Made by a program: the position numbers and the translations under genes. Shown in pieces: positions 1 to 8,856 of a stretch of 21,883 nt of DNA. The first letter of the stretch is position 1, and each line of letters starts with the position of its first letter. The DNA lies in the IMG/VR virus record IMGVR_UViG_3300027970_000159, positions 1 to 21,883 of that record; one strand, given 5' to 3'. The notes beneath the pieces were generated by a model that ran no database searches, was not told where the DNA came from, and saw nothing but the letters and a program-made list of their open reading frames with translations. This stretch comes from a virus.

Positions 1-4
1 CTCG

Positions 5-84
5 TGGAATAGGTGGCCGGATCGCCATGGAATGGGTGGCCGGATGCTCATGGAATCCGTGGCCGGATCACCGTGGTGCGCGCA
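5..84. repeat. Tandem 23-bp repeats, probable end of an IS21-type element
   Basis: Three direct units start at 5, 28 and 51 with an exact 23-base period. Each begins TGGAAT and shares the core GTGGCCGGAT; only the two bases after TGGAAT and the last few bases vary. A degenerate fourth unit starts at 74 (TGGTGCGCGCA). IS21-family elements are known to carry several short repeats inside each terminus and to end in CA, and position 84 is the A of such a CA. The transposase genes would lie to the left, outside the window. The family assignment comes from the repeat style only, and no target duplication can be checked. Confidence 0.5.
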
Positions 85-122
85 GCGAATGGCAAGAACG
101 CTAAAAGGCAGAAGGTAATTCC
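85..122 (+). promoter_or_regulatory. Leader and ribosome-binding site of the first tail gene
   Basis: Only 38 bases separate the repeat block from the ATG at 123. They include an AGAAGG Shine-Dalgarno-like run near 110-115, seven bases before the ATG, which supports that start. A tiny frame beginning with ATG at 89 closes with TAA at 116-118. It could be the last codons of an upstream phage gene cut by the repeat-bearing element. I see no convincing promoter here. Confidence 0.4.
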
Positions 123-2567
123 ATGGAAAAGCAACGCATCTTCCGGTCCCGCCAGAACGTGACCTTCGGCGATCTCAATTCGGTTCAGGCCTATGCAGCC
201 AAAACCTTCGAGGATGTCGTGAGTGACCTCCTCGTCAGCGGCAAGGGCTATGCTGGGTTCCTCGCGACCCGTGACAGCGCCACGACGGTGCAAGTGGCCC
301 AAGGTCGGCTCTATACCGCTGGCAGGATCTTCGCCAATGACGCTACTCAAACGGTCAGCCTCTCCACCTATTTGCCGGCCGCCGCCCAGCGGATCGTGAC
401 GCTGGTGTCTTACGGCCAGACGATTGACTCTGAGATCGAGCCTCGCGACTTCCTGATCAATGTGACCACGCGCGCCACCGAGCCCCAATCTGTGCCCATG
501 GTGCAGGAGCGCATCGCTCAGGTCTCCGTGGTGCCAGGCTCCGAGAGTGCCGACCCACAGCGCCCGGCTGTGCCTGAATCCTATGTCCCGATCGCAGATG
601 TGCTGATCGGCACGGTAGGCATCATCTCAGTCACCATGCGGTCCGACCATGCGGTACCCGAGCTTGATCTCGCGCGCGAACGCCTTGATGGCATCACCGC
701 CTGGCAGCTGCGCGTGGGCCAAGTGCTTGATGGGCTTTTGTCCGACCTCTCCACCCTGGGACGGCGCGTCGATAGCCTTCCCACGCGCGCCGAATTTGCC
801 GACCTCGGCTCCCAGATTGCCGCCCTGCGGCGCGCGCTTGATGAGTTGCGGCGCAACATCACGGCGTCGATCGAGGCGGATTTGTCCGTGATCAAGGCAC
901 AGATGAAGGCCTTTGCCGATCTGGTCGCAGGCCAGATCACGGCGATCGCGGGCAGCCTTGCGGTTGTGAAAGAGAACCTTGACCTCTCGGACCTCAATTC
1001 CCTCTACGGCGCTGATCAATTCCTGACCGCCGATGAAAGCGACACAGCTGTCGTTGGTTATGATGCTCTTGTCGAGGAAGGCATCCGGTTCCCCTGGGCC
1101 GCGACGGCGCTTTCAACCCTTCAGCTCGACAATCCCATCAATGGCTCCGTCACCATGACGGCCGACGGGCTGATGGTGCCCAATTACACCAGCATCGACG
1201 CCCTCGTGGTAGGCGCCCCCACCGCCAATGAGCTCGTCCAGTCCATTCCGCTGGCGGATTACCAGTTTGGCACGCATCAGTTGATCCAGCGCTCGATCAG
1301 CCGCACGAGGCTGCGCTACGGCACCACCCGCAACGTTTGCACCAACGCCAGTTTCTGGTCGGGCGGGCAGTATAATTCGGTCACGGGCGTGTTCACCAAG
1401 AGCGGCGAGAGCTTCGAAGTCAGGGATGCCAATGGCAACATCCCGACGGCCGTCGGGCGCAACGCCGCCCATGCCTGGTACCGCGTCCGTCAGTTCTGGA
1501 CTGACACCTTTGAGGAGACCTACTGGGAATACCAGCCGGTCATCTCGACGATCCAGGGCGTCCAGATCGGTCAGACCTTCGTCAATGGCCAGGCCCGCTA
1601 TTGCACCGGCCTGTCATTGGGCCTCACCCAGATCGGCCCCACAGGTAATGTCACCGTGGCACTTTGCGAGACGAGGGCTGATGGCACGCCCAATCCGAAC
1701 CGCGTACTTGCCCAATCAACGCTGGCGCAAGGCAATCTCAAGCGCTTCCCCGAATGGACATTGTTCCCGATCCGCCCGACGCTCCTCAAGCAGGGTGGCC
1801 GTTACGGCCTTCTCGTGATCACCGGCGGCGCCCATTACCTCGGCACCGTCTCGGGCTCGAACTTCACCTCGGGCACGCTGTTCTTCTCGACCGACGGGCA
1901 ATATCTCCTCGGCGATCTCACCAAGGACATGCGCTTCAAGGTGCATGTGGCCAAGTTCACCGCAACCCGGGTCTCGGTCGAACTGAAACCCCTGCAGCTT
2001 GCGGGCGGCATTGCCGATATCGACATCCTTGCCCCCCAGATCGTGCCCGACGCCACCAACCTTACCTATCAGGTGCGGGTCTCAGACACCTGGTATTCGA
2101 TCGCTGAGACGACGCCGGATTTTCTGACGGGGCTGCCCGCCGTGTTGCCCTTACGCGCCGTGATGACCGGAACGCCGGAGCTGATGCCAGTCATCCATGC
2201 AACTGACTCTCAGGTGAAAGTTTCGCGCGCCAAGACCGCTTTCCTGCATGTTTCAACGCCGAGGACACTGCCCTCCGGGATGACCACCAAGCAGGTCCGG
2301 GTGGTGGCAAAAGCCTATCCCTTCGTCAGTGCCCAGCACACGCTGGCCGTGACCCTTCTGACCGGTGCAGGTTACGCGACCTCCGTATCGCCTGCGGCCG
2401 TCGTTACCCGCAACATCGGCTCGTCCGACCGCGCCAACGACATCGAGAAGGAATACCTCTTCACCCTGACCAGCCCGATTGCTGCCTACAAGATCAAGAT
2501 AGCCGGCAGCGCCACCTCGGCAGGACAGCTCTTCCACGTCGAACAACGCATCGACACCGCCATCTGA
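123..2567 (+). CDS. Large phage tail/baseplate fibre-like protein
   Basis: An 814-residue protein. Its N-terminus (about residues 1-180) has the pattern of phage baseplate-associated proteins of the DUF4815 kind: an opening that contains LNSVQ at 18-22, then a beta-rich stretch with a 'G-R-L-Y-x-x-G-R-I-F' element near 61-70. A heptad-rich, probably trimeric coiled coil spans about 195-290, and the remaining ~520 residues are beta-rich. The start is set by AGAAGG upstream and by the gene being first after the repeats. It is followed after 13 bp by a small gene with a strong GGAGG site, so it probably leads a fibre operon. A structural role at the baseplate or fibre base is inferred from position and architecture. 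The DUF4815 resemblance is by eye and uncertain. Confidence 0.6.
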   Translation: MEKQRIFRSRQNVTFGDLNSVQAYAAKTFEDVVSDLLVSGKGYAGFLATRDSATTVQVAQGRLYTAGRIFANDATQTVSLSTYLPAAAQRIVTLVSYGQTIDSEIEPRDFLINVTTRATEPQSVPMVQERIAQVSVVPGSESADPQRPAVPESYVPIADVLIGTVGIISVTMRSDHAVPELDLARERLDGITAWQLRVGQVLDGLLSDLSTLGRRVDSLPTRAEFADLGSQIAALRRALDELRRNITASIEADLSVIKAQMKAFADLVAGQITAIAGSLAVVKENLDLSDLNSLYGADQFLTADESDTAVVGYDALVEEGIRFPWAATALSTLQLDNPINGSVTMTADGLMVPNYTSIDALVVGAPTANELVQSIPLADYQFGTHQLIQRSISRTRLRYGTTRNVCTNASFWSGGQYNSVTGVFTKSGESFEVRDANGNIPTAVGRNAAHAWYRVRQFWTDTFEETYWEYQPVISTIQGVQIGQTFVNGQARYCTGLSLGLTQIGPTGNVTVALCETRADGTPNPNRVLAQSTLAQGNLKRFPEWTLFPIRPTLLKQGGRYGLLVITGGAHYLGTVSGSNFTSGTLFFSTDGQYLLGDLTKDMRFKVHVAKFTATRVSVELKPLQLAGGIADIDILAPQIVPDATNLTYQVRVSDTWYSIAETTPDFLTGLPAVLPLRAVMTGTPELMPVIHATDSQVKVSRAKTAFLHVSTPRTLPSGMTTKQVRVVAKAYPFVSAQHTLAVTLLTGAGYATSVSPAAVVTRNIGSSDRANDIEKEYLFTLTSPIAAYKIKIAGSATSAGQLFHVEQRIDTAI

Positions 2568-2580
2568 GGAGGATCCCGAA

Positions 2581-2757
2581 ATGGCCAAGCAGTCTGAACC
2601 AGAAACCATCGATCCGAACGCGAGTTACCGCGTCGAGCTTGCCCGTCCGGTCCGGGTTGCAGGGATCGCCATGCACCCTAACGATCCCGACGTCACTGTC
2701 TCGGGCGCGGTGCTGGAGACCATCCTGCAGGCGGTTGCGTCTTACGTGAAGGTCTGA
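2581..2757 (+). CDS. Small phage protein, 58 residues, unknown function
   Basis: This short frame encodes MAKQSEPETIDPNASYRVEL at its start and ends in TILQAVASYVKV before TGA. A textbook GAGGAGG lies about nine bases upstream. It sits tightly between two fibre-like genes, 13 bp after one and 4 bp before the next, so co-translation is likely. There is no signal peptide or membrane segment. The sequence 'YRVELARPVRVAGIAMHPND' resembles short proteins that accompany phage fibre or baseplate genes, where the N-terminal half forms strands and the C-terminus a helix. A linker or assembly factor is possible but is not shown by the sequence. Confidence 0.65.
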   Translation: MAKQSEPETIDPNASYRVELARPVRVAGIAMHPNDPDVTVSGAVLETILQAVASYVKV

Positions 2758-2761
2758 CCTG

Positions 2762-3958
2762 ATGCGGCGCTTTGATCGCTACCGCGTGGCCGATGATGAC
2801 GAGGTCCAGGCCGGCTACTTCAACGGCGTCCATGAAGACCTCGACCTTCGTCTTCACGCGGTCGAAGAAAAGGCCGTGGGCTGGGAGGAAGAAGTCACGC
2901 GCTTTGAGGATGTAGCGCTTGGCCGTATAGACGCCGCACTTCTGCCAATCCTGCAACAGGCAATCGTGATCCGTGACCGGATCGAGACGGCGGCGCATCT
3001 GGGAACACTGCTGTCGGCCCAGTCCAATAGTCAGGTGGTAACCGGAGCCGGGATCAAGACCTTCCTCGTCCGGGAGAGCGATCGGCTGCGTTTTGCGCCT
3101 GCAGGCTTTCTGGTGGTCGTGAGTGAAGCCCAACCCGCAAACTGGCTTGGCGGCCGTCTGAACGATTATGATCCCGACAGCGGCGTGCTCTCGATCCTCG
3201 TGACTGCAACCGGTGGGAGTGGCGTTCATTCGGATTGGTTCATTACCGCAACGACCGACCCTGTGCTTGCGACGTCGATCCTTGAGGCAGCACAAGGGCT
3301 GTCGGCATCGGTCGTAGCCGCTGCCCAAGGCGCGCAGCAGGCGGCAACCAGTCAGCAGACGGCTGCTGTTCAGGCGGCCAGTGCTGCCAATTCAGCGAAC
3401 TTAGCGGCGACATCCAAGACGCAGGCCAATACTTCGGCCATTGCCGCGGCGGGAAGTGCCGAGACAGCCTCAAGCGCTGCGACGTCGGCGGCAACGATGC
3501 TTGCGGGGCTTGGAAGCAAATATGCCGGAGCATCAGCTACGGCTCCTTCTGTGGATGCACTTGGCAAGCCTTTGACGGCCGGGGTCCTGTGGTTCGATAC
3601 CGCTCAGAACCTGATGAAGGTCTATACGGGTGCGGTGTGGATCGTTGCGGCCTCAAGCGTGTTCCGGTCATCCTCGACGGAGACGTTTACAGCGAGCGCC
3701 AGCCAGACGAGCTTTGCCGTGACCGGCGGCTACGACGTTGGCCGCCTCACCGTCTATCGCAACGGGCTTCGCCTCATTGCAGGTTCAGGCTTCACGGCCA
3801 CCAATGGGCTGAGCCTAACACTCGGCAGTCCAGCGGTTGCGGGCGATGTGATCGAGATTGAGAAGTCGATCTTCATCCTCTCCGATGTCTGGTCAAAGTC
3901 TGAGGCTGATGCCCGCTTCCTGATGTCGAGCTCGCCGCTTGATGGCGGCGCCTACTGA
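2762..3958 (+). CDS. Phage tail fibre-like protein with Ala-rich coiled coil
   Basis: A 398-residue modular fibre. Residues 1-75 are helical and charged. Residues about 85-165 form a beta domain common in tail fibres. Residues about 170-250 are an Ala/Ser/Gln/Thr-rich low-complexity stretch typical of phage fibre shafts. Residues about 270-300 carry a 'GVLWFDTAQNLMKVYTGAVW' element that recurs in phage receptor-binding proteins, and 300-375 form another beta domain. The C-terminus is LDGGAY, nearly the same as the ends of the proteins at 15403 and 15645. The start at 2762 lies four bases after the previous stop with only a weak AAGG, which suggests translational coupling. The likely role is host attachment; the receptor is unknown. 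Confidence 0.75.
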   Translation: MRRFDRYRVADDDEVQAGYFNGVHEDLDLRLHAVEEKAVGWEEEVTRFEDVALGRIDAALLPILQQAIVIRDRIETAAHLGTLLSAQSNSQVVTGAGIKTFLVRESDRLRFAPAGFLVVVSEAQPANWLGGRLNDYDPDSGVLSILVTATGGSGVHSDWFITATTDPVLATSILEAAQGLSASVVAAAQGAQQAATSQQTAAVQAASAANSANLAATSKTQANTSAIAAAGSAETASSAATSAATMLAGLGSKYAGASATAPSVDALGKPLTAGVLWFDTAQNLMKVYTGAVWIVAASSVFRSSSTETFTASASQTSFAVTGGYDVGRLTVYRNGLRLIAGSGFTATNGLSLTLGSPAVAGDVIEIEKSIFILSDVWSKSEADARFLMSSSPLDGGAY

Positions 3959-3980
3959 TCAATTCTTCTTCGGAGGCATC

Positions 3981-6953
3981 ATGGCCAACACCATCCGCTT
4001 GAAGCGGTCATCCCTGGCTGGCAAAGCACCCGCCGTTGCCGATCTGCAGCTTGGCGAAATCGCCGTCAACACGACCGATGGCAAGCTCTATCTCAAGAAA
4101 AGCAATGGCGGGGAATTCATCGTCGAGGTTGGTCCTGTCACATCCGTTGCGGGCAAGACTGGTGCGGTCGCACTTGCGAAGGCCGATGTCGGACTGTCCA
4201 GTGTCGACAATACGTCGGATGCCGCAAAGCCCATCTCAACCGCGACCCAGACCGCGCTCAATGGCAAAGCCAATACCGTCCATGGTCATGTCATTGCCGA
4301 TGTCACCAATCTTCAGGCATCGCTCGACGCAAAGGCCTCGTCGACGCATACACATACACTTGCAAGCATCACCAATGCCGGCGCGCTTGCGGCCAAGAAC
4401 ACGGTGGCCGCTGCTGATATCGACGCAGGTGCTGCGACGCTTGCAAAATTCGATCGCACAGGTGCTGACAATTATGTCCTCACCGCAAAGGGTGCTGGCA
4501 ACACACCCGTCTGGCAAGCCGCTTTGGCTGGCGCATCGACCCTGACAGCGGGGTTCACGCGAAACATCTTCAGCAACGTTTACACCATCGATCTTTCAGC
4601 CGGCAGCACCTTCAACGGCACGATCACGCGACGTCCGAGTGTCAGCGATGCGAGAGATTACGTCTTCAATACGGTCCTCAATCCCATCTCGTTTGTTGGC
4701 TCCAGTGGTGCCACGGGCTCTGCGGCCCTCACTCTTCCTGCGGGCATTCAGCCAAATGATCTGATCATCTTGATCCAGGGCCGCGATAACGCAGCGCCCG
4801 TCGATCCAGCCGGATGGACCAATCTCATCACGGCGGCTTTCAGCGCGACGACGGTCGGCTATTCCGCTTGCTATCTCGTTGCCGGTGCCACGCCGCCGAC
4901 GAGTGTTACGGTGAGCACGACCAACACAAATGATGCGGCCATTGCCATCGTCTACCGCGGCGTTGATCCCTTGGCACCGATTGATGTCGTCTCGGCAAGC
5001 GCTGTCGGGATCGCAATGCCCGACGCACCCTCGGTCACGCCAAACTACAACGGCGCGCGCGTTGTCGCGATCGGCTTTATCGACGATGACAATTACGTGC
5101 CGACCGCTCCTTCGGGCTTTGGCAATCTCGCCTATCAGTCGGGTACGACACTAGGTTTTACGGTGATGTCAGCGGACATCCTTGCCTATAAGAGCGTCTC
5201 GGTGGACCCGGGCTCCTTTGGCGGCTCCGGTGCTGATGACACCGTCGCCTATAGTCTTGCATTGAAGCCCAGTGTTGCTTTGACCGAAACGCTCACGCTG
5301 CCAACGGGTCTCGTTGAAGGCGATACGCTGGCGCTGATCACAAGTTATGCTTCGACGCCGAATACGATCATAACGACGCCGAGCGGTTGGACATCACTGA
5401 CGGGAACCAACCTCGGCCAGAACGGCTATCGCTTTGGCGTATTCACCAAAGTAATGGGACCAACACCCGACACGACCGTTGTCGTCGCGAAAGCCCCATT
5501 GGCAGCCATCCATCGCGTCTATGTCTTGAAGGGCGTGGATCAGGCGACGCTCGTTGATGTGAGCAGCATCGACAACACACAAGGTTTTGGCGACACGCGC
5601 AGCTTGAACACGACCCAGCCCTATACGCTCTACTTTTGCGGTTTTGGATCGCCGCGCCTCAATTCGAACGTCGTCTCCACCGGCCTTGAATACTTCGACT
5701 ATGTCGAGACTGCGGCCGGTACGAGCTACCTCCATCTCTTCACGGGCTGGGCGAACGATCTCAAGAGCGGTTCTTTTGACGTCCCGCAGGTCACCGGAAC
5801 GTCGGGCGCAGGCAGCAACAGCGGTTCGAGCTGGGCCTTCGCGTTTCGAACGATTGTGCCGCGTGTTGTCTTCAGCAATGAGCCCGACAAAGGCAGCGCC
5901 TACAGCTGCACCATCGATGTGAACTTCGACACGAATGCGGTCATCTGGCCCTACAACGTCACCTTCGAGGGGATGACGGCGCTGCAACAGGACCCGACTT
6001 TTTCGACCCTCAACTATCCGGGTTCGGCGACGGTGTTTCATCTCGCAAAGACCGAGCCTCTCGTTCCTTTTGCTGCGAGCGGCCAAGCAGCCTTCACGAC
6101 ACCTGGAACCTACACCTGGGTCGTGCCGGCTGACGTAACGAGCATCTCGGGCATCGGCGTGGGGGCCGGTGGCGGAGGCCTGACGGCTGCGACCGGCGGC
6201 GGCGGTGCCGGCGGCGATTTGCGCTACCGGACCTCAATTGCCGTCACCCCCGGCGAAACGCTGACCGTCGTGGTCGGCGATGCCGGCGTCACGGGAGCAA
6301 CGCCCACGGCGGGTGGGTTCACGCAGATCAAGCGCGGCTCCACCGTCATCCTCGAGGCGGCTGGTGGTGGCGTGGGCCGCGCAGCAGGTTCTGGCACTAA
6401 GAATGGCACCAGCACCGCGCTCAGTGGAACGGTCGGCGGCGGCAATGGCGGCACGGCCCCAGTCTCGCCCGCGGGCGGCGCTACGGGTGGTGGCGGCGCT
6501 GGCGGCTATGCCGGCAATGGCGGTAACTCCGCTGGCACAGCTATCACGGCCGGTAATGCGGCTGCGGTGGGGTCTGGCGGTGGCGGCGCTGGTGGGACCG
6601 GTGGCTCGGGAAGCGATGTCTCTGGTGCCGGTGGTGGTGTTGGCCTCTTCGGCATTGGGGCTGACGGCGCTGGCGGCACTGCCAACGCCACGACTGCCGT
6701 GGGCGACAATGGTGGACCAGGATCTGGTGGGCTTGGCGTTGCTTTCGGCGGCGGTGGTGGCTCGTCTGACAATGCGGGCGTCATCCCGAGTGGTGCCGGA
6801 ACGGGTGCAGCCCGTCTGATCTGGGGCAAGACCATAGGCGGCGCAGTTCGCTCGTACCCGGCAACGGGCACCATCGATCACGTCAGCGGTGGCACGACGC
6901 CGAACCTCTACCGCGCCAAGGCCTACGACACCTATCCGCAAGCCTTCTACTGA
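3981..6953 (+). CDS. Glycine-rich phage tail adhesin with Mtd-like N-terminus
   Basis: A 990-residue protein starting at the ATG preceded by CGGAGG; the open frame extends back to 3939 but without a good ribosome site. Residues 1-50 (MANTIRLKRS, GEIAVN, DGKLYLKK) match the style of the N-terminal domain of the major tropism determinant (Mtd) family. Residues 52-95 are a classic fibre repeat (VTSVAGKTGAV, ADVGL, VDNTSD). HGH (101-103) and THTH (122-125) are HxH-type motifs that bind iron in some phage fibres. The centre (about 230-700) is made of beta domains. Residues about 725-950 are extremely Gly-rich (GGGGAGG repeats), like phage adhesins that build polyglycine-II helices. It is probably the main receptor-binding protein of this block and is followed by a terminator. 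Confidence 0.8.
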   Translation: MANTIRLKRSSLAGKAPAVADLQLGEIAVNTTDGKLYLKKSNGGEFIVEVGPVTSVAGKTGAVALAKADVGLSSVDNTSDAAKPISTATQTALNGKANTVHGHVIADVTNLQASLDAKASSTHTHTLASITNAGALAAKNTVAAADIDAGAATLAKFDRTGADNYVLTAKGAGNTPVWQAALAGASTLTAGFTRNIFSNVYTIDLSAGSTFNGTITRRPSVSDARDYVFNTVLNPISFVGSSGATGSAALTLPAGIQPNDLIILIQGRDNAAPVDPAGWTNLITAAFSATTVGYSACYLVAGATPPTSVTVSTTNTNDAAIAIVYRGVDPLAPIDVVSASAVGIAMPDAPSVTPNYNGARVVAIGFIDDDNYVPTAPSGFGNLAYQSGTTLGFTVMSADILAYKSVSVDPGSFGGSGADDTVAYSLALKPSVALTETLTLPTGLVEGDTLALITSYASTPNTIITTPSGWTSLTGTNLGQNGYRFGVFTKVMGPTPDTTVVVAKAPLAAIHRVYVLKGVDQATLVDVSSIDNTQGFGDTRSLNTTQPYTLYFCGFGSPRLNSNVVSTGLEYFDYVETAAGTSYLHLFTGWANDLKSGSFDVPQVTGTSGAGSNSGSSWAFAFRTIVPRVVFSNEPDKGSAYSCTIDVNFDTNAVIWPYNVTFEGMTALQQDPTFSTLNYPGSATVFHLAKTEPLVPFAASGQAAFTTPGTYTWVVPADVTSISGIGVGAGGGGLTAATGGGGAGGDLRYRTSIAVTPGETLTVVVGDAGVTGATPTAGGFTQIKRGSTVILEAAGGGVGRAAGSGTKNGTSTALSGTVGGGNGGTAPVSPAGGATGGGGAGGYAGNGGNSAGTAITAGNAAAVGSGGGGAGGTGGSGSDVSGAGGGVGLFGIGADGAGGTANATTAVGDNGGPGSGGLGVAFGGGGGSSDNAGVIPSGAGTGAARLIWGKTIGGAVRSYPATGTIDHVSGGTTPNLYRAKAYDTYPQAFY

Positions 6954-7002
6954 GTGACTGCGGCCCCTAAGCCGCCACATCAAAACCCCTTCGCTCCAAC
7001 CA

Positions 7003-7025
7003 CCCCGCCTTCGCGCGGGGTTTTT
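7003..7025 (+). terminator. Rho-independent terminator after the fibre block
   Basis: The inverted repeat CCCCGC (7003-7008) / GCGGGG (7015-7020), with a six-base loop, is followed directly by five T. It lies between the adhesin stop (6953) and the sheath start (7046), so it separates the fibre transcript from the tail-structure transcript. The upstream octamer AAAACCCC (6982-6989) is perfectly complementary to the 3' arm plus T-run (7017-7024), so a competing structure is possible. Confidence 0.8.
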
Positions 7026-7045
7026 CATTTTGAGGAGAACCGCTG

Positions 7046-8293
7046 ATGAGCGACCCAACCTTTGGCATTTCGATCACGCGGATCGACAACGAGCCGCGTC
7101 CCGCCGTCTGGTCCGACATGTCGGTCGTGGGCCTGATCGGAACGGCGCCCGGTGCAGATCCCGCGCTGTTTCCGGCCAATACGCCGGTGTTCCTCTATTC
7201 GGATGACATCGCAAAGCGCACTGCACTTGGGACCACCGGCACCATGCCCGCCGCACTGTCGCTGATCAATGCGCAGCTAGGCGAGTTTCAGGTGGCGGCC
7301 AAGGTGGTGGTTGTCCGGGTGGCCGAGGGCGGCACGGTGGACGAGACGATCGCCAATATCGTCGGCGACGGAATCTCCACCGGGCTCGAGGGCTTCATTC
7401 AGGCGGGCCCCATCCTGGGCGTGATCCCGCGGCTTCTCTGCGCGCCCGGCTTCACGAGCCAGCGGACAGGCTCGAATGCCAATGCGGTCTGCGCCGCACT
7501 TCCTTCGATCTGCAACAGGCTTCTCGCCCATGCGGTCGTCGACGGCCCTGCAACCACAGAACAGGCGGCCATCGACTGGCGCGAAACCCTGTCCTCAACG
7601 CGGTTGATCCCGGTCGATCCTGCCGTGCGCATCATGGCCGGAACGGACGTCACGGTCGTACCGCTGTCGCCCGCCGTCATCGGCATCGGCGTGCGGCGTG
7701 ATCACGAAAAGCAGGGTCGCCCGTTCCACTCCTGGGCCAATCAACCGGTACAGGGGATCGTCGGTCCTTCGCGGCCTATCAACTTCTCACTCACCGATGG
7801 CGCAACGGAAGGCCAGCGGCTTTTGTCGCACAATCTCGGCGTGCTCTTGCGCGGTGAAATGGGCGTCGAGACAGCGATTGCCTCTGGTGGCTTCGTCTTC
7901 GTCGGCACCGACAATGCAGGCGAGGATGATCTCTGGCGGTTCTACAACGTCACGCGCGGGCGCGATTACATCCACCTGATGTTCCTGCGCACGCTGCGTT
8001 TTTATCTCGGCCGTTTCAACATCACCGGACAAACTGTGCAGGCCGTCCTCAACACAATCGGCTTTGCGCTGCGTGACTTAAAGGCCGACGGCGATATCCT
8101 GGGCTATGAGGTGAAGTTCACGCGCGATCAAAACTCGCCGGAAGAACTGCGCCAAGGCCGCTTCACGGTGAACTTCGCGGCCGAGGAAGCCCCCGTGCTG
8201 CGTTACCTCGGCATCCAGTCCGCCCGCTACCGTCCCGCACTCGATGCGCTGCTCGACGATCTGCTCGCTCAGGTCGGCGCCATCACCGGCTAA
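7046..8293 (+). CDS. FI: Contractile tail sheath protein (P2 gpFI-like)
   Basis: A 415-residue sheath protein, close in size to P2 FI (about 396). The N-terminus (ITRIDNEPRP, then VVGLIGTAPGAD) is the typical beginning of phage and pyocin sheaths. The middle carries the domain with 'PRLLCAPGF' near 126-134 and the 'RFYNVTRGRDYIHLMFLRTL' segment near 305-324. The C-terminal part ends with the FTVNFAAEEAPVLRYLGIQ region that forms the conserved sheath-sheath handshake. It surrounds the tube and contracts to drive it through the host envelope. The start is supported by TGAGGAGAA about ten bases upstream. It is the first gene of the P2-order block and lies just after a terminator, so it needs its own late promoter or read-through. 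No promoter was evident to me. Confidence 0.93.
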   Translation: MSDPTFGISITRIDNEPRPAVWSDMSVVGLIGTAPGADPALFPANTPVFLYSDDIAKRTALGTTGTMPAALSLINAQLGEFQVAAKVVVVRVAEGGTVDETIANIVGDGISTGLEGFIQAGPILGVIPRLLCAPGFTSQRTGSNANAVCAALPSICNRLLAHAVVDGPATTEQAAIDWRETLSSTRLIPVDPAVRIMAGTDVTVVPLSPAVIGIGVRRDHEKQGRPFHSWANQPVQGIVGPSRPINFSLTDGATEGQRLLSHNLGVLLRGEMGVETAIASGGFVFVGTDNAGEDDLWRFYNVTRGRDYIHLMFLRTLRFYLGRFNITGQTVQAVLNTIGFALRDLKADGDILGYEVKFTRDQNSPEELRQGRFTVNFAAEEAPVLRYLGIQSARYRPALDALLDDLLAQVGAITG

Positions 8294-8308
8294 TCAAGGA
8301 GAACAGCC

Positions 8309-8845
8309 ATGAGCACGATTTACGTAATGGAAGCCGGAAACCTGTTTTGCGGCGATCATGATCCGTCCGCCTCAAAACACCTTACTCTCAACGAGTTGCA
8401 GCTGCCCACGCTGCAGGAAATCTACCAGGATCACCATGCGGGGGGGTCGCGCGTGCAGATCGAAGTGGCGGTCGGCATCCAGAAGCTCGAGCCCACCTTC
8501 AAGCTCGCAGGCTGGGATCCCGACCTCCTAAGCCGGTTTGGGCTTGGCACGCGGGACGCCAAGGTCTTCACCGCCTACGGCGTCATCCGCGACAAGCGCA
8601 CTGGCGTAGCGCATGAAGCCAAAGCCGTCATCGAAGGCCGCCTCGGCAAGATTGAGCCCGAAGCCTTCAAGCGCGGCGAGATGATGGGCCACGATTACGC
8701 CATCAACGAGGTCATGCACTATGAGCTCTGGTTTGGCGAAAAGGAGAAGCTCTTTTGGGACTTCTTCTCCAGCGACTGGCGCCTTGATGGCGCGTCGCAG
8801 ATCGATGACGAGCGCCGCATCCTGCGCATTCCCACCACCGGCTGA
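8309..8845 (+). CDS. FII: Major tail tube protein (P2 gpFII-like)
   Basis: A 178-residue tail tube protein, near the size of P2 FII (about 172). Recognisable features are the N-terminal MEAGNLFCGD, the 'LNELQLPTLQEIYQDHHAGG' helix/strand that follows, the 'FGLGTRDAKVFTAYGVIRD' strand pair and the C-terminal 'YAINEVMHYELWFG' segment. It polymerises as hexameric rings inside the sheath to make the DNA conduit. An AAGGAGA ribosome site lies 15 bp after the sheath stop. Its partner is the sheath gene immediately upstream, and tube assembly depends on the chaperones and tape measure that follow. Confidence 0.93.
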   Translation: MSTIYVMEAGNLFCGDHDPSASKHLTLNELQLPTLQEIYQDHHAGGSRVQIEVAVGIQKLEPTFKLAGWDPDLLSRFGLGTRDAKVFTAYGVIRDKRTGVAHEAKAVIEGRLGKIEPEAFKRGEMMGHDYAINEVMHYELWFGEKEKLFWDFFSSDWRLDGASQIDDERRILRIPTTG

Positions 8846-8856
8846 GGAGATCCATC

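Noticed and set aside
5-84. CRISPR array
   Set aside because: There are only three units repeating head to tail with no unique spacers of constant length between conserved repeats.
3939-3980. An earlier ATG for the glycine-rich adhesin giving 14 extra residues
   Set aside because: It overlaps the end of the previous gene and has no ribosome site, while the ATG at 3981 follows CGGAGG and begins the MANxIRxKR pattern shared with the fibre at 15645.
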